A stretch of 19,856 bases of DNA from CAZWSE01 sp964636575. Lineage in GTDB: Bacteria; Pseudomonadota; Alphaproteobacteria; Rhodobacterales; Rhodobacteraceae. Location of the stretch: the NCBI GenBank assembly GCA_964636575.1, contig CAZWSE010000064.1, positions 1 to 19,856 of the forward strand. The letters are read 5' to 3'. Shown here one piece after another: positions 1 to 5,812 of this stretch (its first letter is position 1; each line of letters opens with the position of its first letter). The notes under the pieces were generated by a model. The model was not told the origin of the DNA, ran no database searches, and was given only the letters and a program-made list of their open reading frames with translations. The translations under genes and the position numbers were made by a program.

Positions 1-221
1 CGAACTAATGCTGCGTCAGCAACAGCCGCGCCTGCATAAGTCCGGTTTGTCCGCATTTGACCAGTTCATTCATCCTGTAGCGAAGGTGCGGTTTGGTCTT
101 TTGTGGGTTGGCGGGGTTGTGAACACCACTCTCGCGGAATTGGCCTCATCACGGCAACAGGCGTGCTGCACTGGCAAGCGGATGCTGCATGAGCAATAGC
201 AGCGCTGGCAAAAGGCGGGAG
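1..221. other. Flank left of the putative transposon, no gene supported
   Basis: I see no convincing gene here. One plus-strand frame is open from the window edge to about 199, but it has no ribosome binding site and no recognisable motif. The minus-strand frame over 66-290 runs straight across the putative transposon end. A 9-bp word, TGTAGCGAA, occurs at 76-84 and again inside the element at 266-274. It may be chance or a decayed end repeat. Confidence 0.4.
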
Positions 222-260
222 TGTCCCAAAAAATTGAAAATTCTTAGACTCACTAATTTT
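222..260 (+). repeat. Putative left end of the transposon with two TnsB-like sites
   Basis: The stretch begins TGTCCC and contains two candidate sites read inward. The first, 227-243, begins CAAAAAATTGAAAA and fits the right-end pattern CAwAAGnnTGCAG only loosely. The second, 243-260, ends TCACTAATTTT and is an 11-bp exact inverted match to 9104-9114. Aligning on CCCA, left T-TCCCA matches right TATCCCA, so the terminal spacer differs from that of the right end. The cargo gene stop at 297 leaves little room for more sites. Confidence 0.5.
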
Positions 261-296
261 GCGGTTGTAGCGAATGTTCAACATGGACAAGGCTTA

Positions 297-542
297 TCAG
301 TCCTTTGACCCAACCAAGTCGATTTCGTCCATAAGTTCGCTCATCGAAACGTCAAGCTCTTGGCATAGGGCCGCCAGCGCAGTGAGTGTCGGCTGTCGAT
401 TTCTTGTCTCCAGCAGTGAAATGTAACTTGTCGAAAGGTCGGCCTTAAACGCCAACTGCTCTTGCGAAAGCCCAGCCGCCTTACGGCGACGTCGCAGTGC
501 TGCTGCAAAGGATGAAATGAGACGTTCGTTTCGGCGCTCCAT
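297..542 (-). CDS. XRE-family transcriptional regulator resembling R-M controller (C) proteins
   Basis: This 81-residue protein is almost entirely one Cro/C1-type helix-turn-helix. The five-helix core spans about residues 10-65, with the turn and recognition helix around LSQEQLAFKADLSTSYISLL. It has no extra ligand domain. Size and sequence style resemble the dimeric controller proteins that time expression of type II restriction enzymes. A TAG stop lies in frame directly before the ATG at 542, which fixes that as the earliest start. No Shine-Dalgarno is visible, as is often seen for C genes. The gene is divergent from the operon starting at 639, and the shared gap holds two GACTATAGTC palindromes that are its likely operators. 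No endonuclease or methylase lies nearby. XRE membership is secure; the C-protein role is inferred from size plus operators. Confidence 0.85.
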   Translation of the reverse strand: MERRNERLISSFAAALRRRRKAAGLSQEQLAFKADLSTSYISLLETRNRQPTLTALAALCQELDVSMSELMDEIDLVGSKD

Positions 543-579
543 CCACTAGCTTATCGACGAGCTTGATCGCGCGATCTAA

Positions 580-608
580 TGACTATAGTCATTATTTTGA
601 CTATAGTC
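580..608. promoter_or_regulatory. Twin C-box-like palindromic operators in a divergent promoter
   Basis: TGACTATAGTCA at 580-591 is a 12-bp perfect palindrome, and GACTATAGTC at 599-608 is a 10-bp perfect palindrome. Their centres are 18 bp apart, placing two dimers on nearly the same face of the helix. The GACT...AGTC core is the known signature of C-boxes bound by controller proteins of restriction-modification systems. A TTGACT hexamer (597-602) overlaps the second palindrome and could be a -35 for the rightward operon. I see no convincing -10 to match. The site is expected to control both the XRE gene and the operon at 639. Confidence 0.75.
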
Positions 609-638
609 TTGATTATGTGCTGATCTCGGAGGCCGCTA

Positions 639-1001
639 ATGAACAAGCCACAAACTGATTTGATCAAATCGGCAGGTTCTATATCCGCCGGATACGAAGG
701 GGGCTTCGGTTGCTTCGCATTGGCGGTTCCCTTTGAGACCGCAGGTGATCGCCTGAGCAAGCAGAGTATGTGGTTAGAGGAAAACGACGTAACCCCTGAG
801 GAAGCGTGTCTAAGAATCCGGTCCTTGGATGATATGCGCTCCTACTTTCGTTTCGCCCGCCAGCAGGTCGAGGCCGGTGGAAGAAAAAACCTTCGAAATG
901 CGGAACGCATAACACGATTGTGTCTCGTTCATCCGTTCCTTGGCGATGCAGTCGATGGAACCATAGCGCCTCTGATGAATAAAGCTGGGAGCTCAGACTG
1001 A
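639..1001 (+). CDS. Hypothetical cytoplasmic protein, first gene of the cargo operon
   Basis: I do not recognise this 120-residue protein. The N-terminus (1-35) is rich in Gly and Ser; the rest is mixed charged and probably helical, with RSLDDMRSYFRFARQQVEAGG in the middle. There is no signal peptide, membrane segment or metal motif. Translation is credible because CGGAGG sits 6 bases before the ATG, and because its TGA overlaps the next ATG (TGATG at 999-1003), which implies coupling to the exported protein downstream. It lies directly behind the C-box-like operators, so it and its partner are the probable regulated output. Its role cannot be assigned from the sequence. Confidence 0.7.
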   Translation: MNKPQTDLIKSAGSISAGYEGGFGCFALAVPFETAGDRLSKQSMWLEENDVTPEEACLRIRSLDDMRSYFRFARQQVEAGGRKNLRNAERITRLCLVHPFLGDAVDGTIAPLMNKAGSSD

Positions 1002-1840
1002 TGGGACGGTTTTGTTTTGTCTGCGCAATCTGCATGCCGCTATTGTTGTCTAACAATGCCGTAGCTGAGGACGCGCTGGAGCAAGCTTTGGTGCCTGCAG
1101 AAAGGCCATATCCCTACGCCATTTTTGGCGTCCAGCCAGGCGACGATCTTAACAGCAGTCAGGGCGTATTCGAGGAAAGAATGGCAATCGAGCTCGTGCC
1201 ACAGCAGGTCCAAATCCGCGTCCAGTCCTCAAACGGTCAGGATTTTCAGATGACCTATGTCGATCATATGCAGACTGCTGGCGTTGATACCAACACTCGC
1301 TTGCGTGGCGATGCATTCGGCAGTGTGTTTCTTCAGCTCGGAACCGATGCAATGGGAGGTCGTATCATTGCGATCACCCGCAGTATTCGAACGGCAAGCG
1401 ACAACCTTCCAGAACCGGCGGCGTTGCGTGCGCAAATCGAGGCGGATTATGGTTTGCCTTCTCTCATAGAGAACAACGGATCGACGGTCCGATTGACGTA
1501 TGCGTGGGGCAACGACGGCTTCATTCCCGACCTAGCGACAGTCGCAGAGCAAACGATTGATCACGATCCTGGTGACGGGAACATCAAAAGGTTTCGTTAT
1601 CAACCCTGTGCAACCGCTGGCGGTGAAGTCGGATACCGCTTCAACGAATTTCGCCGTCAGCCAAAAATGCCGGGCTGCACTGCATTGTTTGTTGTGACGT
1701 ATCAAGGCGGATCGCCCATGTCGGAGGTGCACTTCGCCCTCTATGATTACGAACTGGATAGGTTGCATACAGCAGCTGTAGACGCACAGATAAAAGCTGC
1801 GCTCTCTAATAGCGTCGAGCCTTCCGATATGGACCTGTAG
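1001..1840 (+). CDS. Hypothetical exported (periplasmic) protein
   Basis: This 279-residue protein starts with a Sec signal peptide: a short basic start, a hydrophobic stretch at about 5-16 and a probable cleavage site after NNAVA (near residue 22). The mature part has no second membrane span and no lipobox. Two cysteines in the C-terminal half (in YQPCATAGG and MPGCTALF) could form a disulfide, which suits the periplasm. I see no enzymatic motif. It is coupled to the gene before it through the TGATG overlap, so the two are probably made together in fixed ratio. A cytoplasmic plus periplasmic pair could be an envelope-acting module, but that is speculation. Confidence 0.75.
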   Translation: MGRFCFVCAICMPLLLSNNAVAEDALEQALVPAERPYPYAIFGVQPGDDLNSSQGVFEERMAIELVPQQVQIRVQSSNGQDFQMTYVDHMQTAGVDTNTRLRGDAFGSVFLQLGTDAMGGRIIAITRSIRTASDNLPEPAALRAQIEADYGLPSLIENNGSTVRLTYAWGNDGFIPDLATVAEQTIDHDPGDGNIKRFRYQPCATAGGEVGYRFNEFRRQPKMPGCTALFVVTYQGGSPMSEVHFALYDYELDRLHTAAVDAQIKAALSNSVEPSDMDL

Positions 1841-1884
1841 TCGTGATGTAACTATGTTCAGGGATCTGAATCTCGGAGTTTACT

Positions 1885-2445
1885 ATGGCACACTGGTACA
1901 CCGCTGACACCCACTTTGGGCATGAAAAAGTCATAGCTCTGTGCGCGCGACCGTTTCGAGATGCCGGTCATATGGATGCAACATTGATCGAGAATTTATG
2001 GTCTAAGGTCGGTCCGGAGGATGACCTTTGGATTGTGGGGGACTTTGCCCACGGACCGAAGGCGAAGGAACTTGCATACCTCGAGGGTCTGTTTGGTCAA
2101 TTGCCTGGTGCTCGGAAGCATCTCGTAATTGGCAATCACGATGGCGATCTCACGCAGTCATTGCCGTGGAACAGCGTCGCGGAAATCACACAAGTAAAAG
2201 ATGGCAAGCAGGGGCTTTCTCACACGCTTTGCCACTATCCTATGATGACGTGGAACGGTGCTCGAAAGGGCAGCCTCCAATTTTTTGGGCATGTCCACGA
2301 TAGATGGAAAGGCTCGCGAAATGCGATCAATGTGGGAGTCGATCAATGGAGTTTCTCGCCGGTTTCTATCGATGAAATCACGCAGCGCGCGAGGTCGTTA
2401 GCCACCAATAAGCACTGGCCAGACGTAGAACGGGGTTCTCCCTGA
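1885..2445 (+). CDS. Calcineurin-like metallophosphoesterase
   Basis: This 186-residue protein carries all five blocks of the calcineurin-like phosphoesterase fold: DTHFGH (D8, H10), GDF (D53), GNHD (N84, H85), CHYP (H117) and GHVH (H136, H138). These residues form the two-metal centre, so the enzyme should be catalytically competent. Length fits the small bacterial and phage branch that starts with Y-T-x-D-T-H-F-G-H. The substrate is unknown; relatives hydrolyse phosphodiesters, nucleotides or phosphoproteins. GGAG lies 8 bases before the ATG at 1885. A gap of 44 bases follows the exported-protein gene, so it may share that transcript. It is probable transposon cargo. Confidence 0.9.
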   Translation: MAHWYTADTHFGHEKVIALCARPFRDAGHMDATLIENLWSKVGPEDDLWIVGDFAHGPKAKELAYLEGLFGQLPGARKHLVIGNHDGDLTQSLPWNSVAEITQVKDGKQGLSHTLCHYPMMTWNGARKGSLQFFGHVHDRWKGSRNAINVGVDQWSFSPVSIDEITQRARSLATNKHWPDVERGSP

Positions 2446-2519
2446 GAGATCGAAGCGTTTCAAAGCATCACGCTCAGCGTCGAAAAACTGTTTGCATCCA
2501 GCATGATAGAAAATCGGTC

Positions 2520-2546
2520 TTGTCATTTTCATTTCAAAAGTGACAA
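2520..2546. promoter_or_regulatory. Inverted repeat upstream of the Ner-like gene, candidate operator
   Basis: The arms TTGTCATTTT (2520-2529) and AAAAGTGACAA (2536-2546) are inverted copies apart from one inserted base. The site is about 105 bp before the Ner-like start and 75 bp after the phosphoesterase stop. A stretch of T follows on neither side, so an operator is more likely than a terminator. A weak promoter, TTGTCT (2585-2590) with TTCGAT (2608-2613) at 17-bp spacing, lies downstream of it. Confidence 0.4.
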
Positions 2547-2651
2547 AGCCATTTCCTTTCAAATGCTTAGGTGATTTTTGGGGGTTGTCTGATCATCCGT
2601 GTTCTGATTCGATAGCGATAGTTAACCCAAGATTTCGCTGGGGGCGGAGAA

Positions 2652-2879
2652 ATGGATTTCGACATCGAGCGTCACAAAACAACACGACTTCGACTCAAAG
2701 AAGTTGGCTCGTCCCTGAAAGACATAGCGGATGAACTAGGCGTCAGTCCTGGCTTCGTCACAAAGGTGTCGCAGGGATGGAACGTGTCAAAGCGTGTTGA
2801 GGCAGAGATTGCTCATCGACTGAAAATCGACCCATCGGAGATTTGGCCGGCACGATACAAAAGAAAGGAGGACGCATGA
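2652..2879 (+). CDS. Ner-like winged helix-turn-helix DNA-binding protein
   Basis: This 75-residue protein has a helix-turn-helix at about 21-42 (LKDIADELGVSPGFVTKVSQG). Its C-terminus, ending near DPSEIWPARY at 60-69, is the signature of the Ner/Nlp family. Ner of phage Mu represses the transposition promoter, so a gene of this type directly before tniQ-tnsABC is plausibly the transposition regulator. The ATG at 2652 follows GGCGGAGA. The gene ends AAAGGAGGACGCATGA: a strong Shine-Dalgarno in front of an overlapping ATG that opens only a three-codon frame (ATG AGA CTA TAA, 2876-2887). That may be a leader peptide or the remnant of a lost coupled gene. Confidence 0.85.
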   Translation: MDFDIERHKTTRLRLKEVGSSLKDIADELGVSPGFVTKVSQGWNVSKRVEAEIAHRLKIDPSEIWPARYKRKEDA

Positions 2880-3194
2880 GACTATAAAACAGCATCCCTA
2901 AACAGCTGAAGGCTCGGTAGCGCCAACTACCAAGCCCTCGAAAAAAGCAGACCAAGGTCCACCGCGTGCGAGCAAGGTCTCTTTTTTCAAACATGAAGTC
3001 AAGTGAATCGCCTGCTGTCGACGCAGTAGGCGATCCATCAACCATGTGTGAAGGAGCCAAGAAATGGCCGTAAGAGTCCAAAGCGTGATCCCCTCAGGCC
3101 CGTCCAGACAAATCAATCACCGATCCTGCGTGAGGGGTCGAGGTTTACTTGTAAGGCTGCGCCGCAATGATAGCCGTTTCACAGGGAGGGGTTG
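2880..3194 (+). promoter_or_regulatory. Structured leader region before tniQ, with several stem-loops
   Basis: No sizeable gene lies in this 315-bp gap, but potential stems recur. Stem 1 (2911-2936) pairs GGCTcGGTAG with CTACCaAGCC. Stem 2 pairs 2940-2953 with 2976-2988, 13 pairs and one bulge; it includes A6 against T6, so it also resembles a weak terminator or attenuator. Stem 3 (3007-3034) is the best: 12 pairs including two G-U, closed by a 4-base loop. Stem 4 pairs 3087-3096 with 3131-3139, nine pairs and one bulge. A short GGCT/AGCC pair (3155-3158, 3172-3175) follows. The region could be an attenuated leader for the transposition operon or a separate small RNA. The stems are seen in the sequence; the function is inferred. 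Confidence 0.5.
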
Positions 3195-3195
3195 A
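3064..3195 (+). CDS. Possible small coupled ORF (43 residues) before tniQ
   Basis: An ATG at 3064 is preceded by AAGGAG at good spacing and runs to a TGA at 3193-3195 that overlaps the tniQ ATG (TGATG). The peptide is Arg-rich, begins MAVRVQSVIPSGPSR and has no known motif. The arrangement fits a leader peptide that feeds ribosomes into tniQ. Against a real protein, the frame overlaps stem 4 and the amino-acid content looks unselected. A weaker 26-codon frame (2993-3073) without a ribosome site overlaps its start. Confidence 0.3.
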   Translation: MAVRVQSVIPSGPSRQINHRSCVRGRGLLVRLRRNDSRFTGRG

Positions 3196-5051
3196 TGTCA
3201 CAATTGCCCATCACTGCCACTCTTCGCCCGGGTGAAACCCTTATCTCATACGTATCTCATCTGGCGGTCGTTAACGGTATCGTTTCAGTTTCGGAATTTT
3301 GTACAGATGTCGGGCTTTCTTGGTCATCTTTACGTAAAGGCCGAAAAGAAGAGTTGGTCCGATTGTCCGAACTATCTGGGGTCCCAACTGAAGCGCTTAA
3401 AAGAGCGGCAAATGTTTCAATTGGCTCACTGGATTACATGCTGTCAGGTCAGCAGGTTACGAGAAAATCTCTGGTACAATACGAGACAAGAGTTTGTCCT
3501 AGCTGTGTGCTAGAGGATGCAGCACGGGGAACGCCAATTGGGCGATTTGAATGGCAGGTCAAGGCCTACAGAACTTGCCATAGACACCAGATCGCCATCT
3601 ACACTTTGCCCAAGACAAATGAACCGCATTCCCGCTTCGACTTTCAGAAACGCGTTTCAGATTATTGGTCGGAAATTGTTGAGCGTGCAACAACGACTCG
3701 CGACAGTAACGCAGTCTATGCGTTTGAAAAATATCTTTCAGAGCGTTTCGACGGAAAATCTAGCAGCCGGTGGGTCGACAGTTTGGCTTTGAGTACCATC
3801 ATTGAAGTTTCCGAACGACTAGGGATCGTACTAGTTTTCGGCCAACACGCTTTCTCAACAAAGATCTCTGAAACTGATAGATTGCGGGCTTTCCATGCAG
3901 GTTTTGCAGTTGTTTACGATGGGCCCGCCGGGATTTTGGCGGCATTCAAAGAAATTCATAGTGCGTCATCTAGCCGGCTACCGGGCTTTTACTCAGACTT
4001 TGGCGCTTTCTCTCGTTGGTTCGCTTTGGTTGACTGGACCAAGGAACGATACCAACCCATAGTCGAGCTTTTGTCCAAATTTGCTTTCGAAAACTACCCT
4101 TTTGAAGTTGGCGAAAAGTTCTTGGGCCGCGCCTGTGCAAAACAAAAATTCATGACGGCTTCATCGGCGGCAAAGAAGTACAAGATCGATCATTTGCGTA
4201 CTAGATTTTTGGCTCGTGACCTTGGTCTCGGCCCTGACACTGCTTATGCGCAGATACTAATAGATGTGAAGAAATACGGTAATAAATTTGAAGAGTTTTC
4301 TCGGTGCCTAAACCAAAAAACGATGGCAAGAGAACTGGGCATAAACGAGACCTACACTAACAAATTCTTGGCTGGAGGTTTCATTCAGCCGCGCTTCGCG
4401 ATCGAAGGTTTAGCTCCGGTATTTCACCCCGATGATATCAGTGTCTTTCTTTCCAAAATCCACAAGCAAGCCGCCTATGTCAAAAGGCCACGAAAAGGGT
4501 ATTTGGCGCTGTCGGAAGCGAGCATTCATGTAAAACAAAATCTCATTGAAATCTTGAAGTTGTGTCTGGCCGGAAAAGTCGTGTCGCTCTGCTTTTCCAA
4601 AAGGACACCTTCTCTCTCAGACTTTTTCGTCGATCGAGGCGAAATACTCGATCTGCTGCAATCTAAACCGCCAAACGGGGTCTATAAGCATAAAGTTCGA
4701 CCGTTTTTGCGTATCAACACGAGCACCCTCAAGTTTGTAGTAGATGAGGGTCTTCTGAATTCGGAACGCATCAGGCACCACCGATCTCGCAAACCAACGG
4801 CGCTCATTCGCATAGGCGATGTCAGTGACTTTTTAGCGCGCTACGCGACTCTGGGAATGATGTCTTTTCAGGCTAGGACACAAGCTGTTCAGGTTATGCG
4901 ACGGCTAGAGGCTGCGGGTGTCCAGCCAATCGAATTTGGCTCCGACAAGCTAAGCAGGTTGTTTGAACGAAAACAGGTCGAAGGCACTGAGTTTGCCGCG
5001 ACCTATCTTACTGGTTGGTCACCCTCCGATATCGAGGAGGCCCTGTCATGA
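3195..5051 (+). CDS. tniQ: TniQ/TnsD-family target-selection protein
   Basis: This 618-residue protein opens with the TniQ motif PITATLRPGETLISYVSHLA (residues 5-24), followed by a zinc ribbon CPSC (C101, C104) with CHRH (C128, H131). TniQ proteins choose the insertion site and recruit TnsC. The length is like TnsD rather than the short TniQ of Tn5053 or CRISPR-guided elements. The second half holds repeated helix-turn-helix modules, each ending in a wing of the form F-x-P-D-D-I-x-x-F-L: around 385-435 (KTMARELGINETYTN), 440-490 and 500-560 (LRINTSTLKFVVDEGLL). This suggests binding of a specific DNA attachment site. ATG 3195 is preferred over TTG 3192 because GGGAGGGG precedes it and it overlaps the upstream TGA. 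The stop overlaps tnsA (ATGA). Confidence 0.92.
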   Translation: MSQLPITATLRPGETLISYVSHLAVVNGIVSVSEFCTDVGLSWSSLRKGRKEELVRLSELSGVPTEALKRAANVSIGSLDYMLSGQQVTRKSLVQYETRVCPSCVLEDAARGTPIGRFEWQVKAYRTCHRHQIAIYTLPKTNEPHSRFDFQKRVSDYWSEIVERATTTRDSNAVYAFEKYLSERFDGKSSSRWVDSLALSTIIEVSERLGIVLVFGQHAFSTKISETDRLRAFHAGFAVVYDGPAGILAAFKEIHSASSSRLPGFYSDFGAFSRWFALVDWTKERYQPIVELLSKFAFENYPFEVGEKFLGRACAKQKFMTASSAAKKYKIDHLRTRFLARDLGLGPDTAYAQILIDVKKYGNKFEEFSRCLNQKTMARELGINETYTNKFLAGGFIQPRFAIEGLAPVFHPDDISVFLSKIHKQAAYVKRPRKGYLALSEASIHVKQNLIEILKLCLAGKVVSLCFSKRTPSLSDFFVDRGEILDLLQSKPPNGVYKHKVRPFLRINTSTLKFVVDEGLLNSERIRHHRSRKPTALIRIGDVSDFLARYATLGMMSFQARTQAVQVMRRLEAAGVQPIEFGSDKLSRLFERKQVEGTEFAATYLTGWSPSDIEEALS

Positions 5052-5812
5052 GGTACGACCTTGCCGACCTTGACCATGACACCTGGCAGTATGAACTTCC
5101 TCGAATACGCTCAGCTGGCGCGGTAAGCATCAATGACATTCCCGGCGCTCTGCCATACACGGGCGTTCGCAATCCCCTTACAACAAGCAGCGTATCTCAC
5201 AAAGTTGCATTTACCTATCGAACTGCAGCCAATGATTGGCAGCGCAAAGTAGGGGCGGCGGAGAGCATGGCAGAGGCAGCTGTCGCAATGGAAGCGCTGG
5301 TTTCTCCTATGGTTCACGATGTCGAGTTTCAGCCTGTCGCTTTCCCGTACCCACATCCTGACGGTCGCGTTGGGTCTCACACAATCGATTTGCGGATTAC
5401 CTATGTTACTGGGCTAAGGCGCTTCATTTTTGTTCGAAATCAAAGCAGCCTTAGCAAGCCACAGGTTCAGACCGAGATTGACGCGATTCATGAGGCTGTG
5501 CCAGAAAAGGAGGCCCACGAATTCATTGTTGTGGACGGTGATGCCTATTCACGGCCTCGCCGTGAAAACCTTTGCCGGATGCATCATCTTGTTCACTTTG
5601 CACCTGATCCGGAATCGGACGCGGTCGTAGGTCAGTTATTCGCCAGAGTTGGTGAAGTCTGGCACCTGTCTCACCTCTTCGGGCAAACGTCACTCCCGAA
5701 ACCGAAGGTATTCAAATCAGTGTTGCGTCTTCTAGCCCGTGGGGAATTGGAAGCTGACCGGGATGCGGTGATTTGTGAGCACTCTCGTGTTTGGGTGGCG
5801 CAAGATGATTAA
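5048..5812 (+). CDS. tnsA: TnsA-like endonuclease subunit of the transposase
   Basis: This 254-residue protein is placed and built like TnsA, which cuts the 5' ends of the element so that transposition is cut-and-paste. An N-terminal restriction-enzyme-like domain is visible: E72 in AESMAE, the strand VEFQPVAFPYPHP, and HTID with D114. A C-terminal winged-helix part (about 175-254) would contact TnsC. In typical TnsA the next strand reads E-V-K, giving the catalytic lysine. Here it reads FIFVRN, so lysine appears replaced by R130. The ATG at 5048 overlaps the tniQ stop and has GAGGAGG 7 bases upstream. Identification rests on the partial motif, position and length; activity is uncertain. Confidence 0.82.
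   Translation: MRYDLADLDHDTWQYELPRIRSAGAVSINDIPGALPYTGVRNPLTTSSVSHKVAFTYRTAANDWQRKVGAAESMAEAAVAMEALVSPMVHDVEFQPVAFPYPHPDGRVGSHTIDLRITYVTGLRRFIFVRNQSSLSKPQVQTEIDAIHEAVPEKEAHEFIVVDGDAYSRPRRENLCRMHHLVHFAPDPESDAVVGQLFARVGEVWHLSHLFGQTSLPKPKVFKSVLRLLARGELEADRDAVICEHSRVWVAQDD

Noticed and set aside
76..274. TGTAGCGAA direct repeat (76-84 and 266-274) as a transposon end or duplication
   Set aside because: Nine bases in a short region can recur by chance, and the copies do not flank the element or resemble the right-end sites.
66..290. Minus-strand frame of 74 codons at the left edge
   Set aside because: It crosses the putative transposon terminus and has no start signal or known motif.
330..340. 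CATAAG-containing word inside the XRE gene as a third left-end TnsB site
   Set aside because: Only the first six bases match the right-end pattern well, and it lies in coding sequence.
2880..3194. CRISPR array or guide-RNA locus before tniQ
   Set aside because: There are stems but no regularly spaced direct repeats, and there is no cas gene anywhere in the window.
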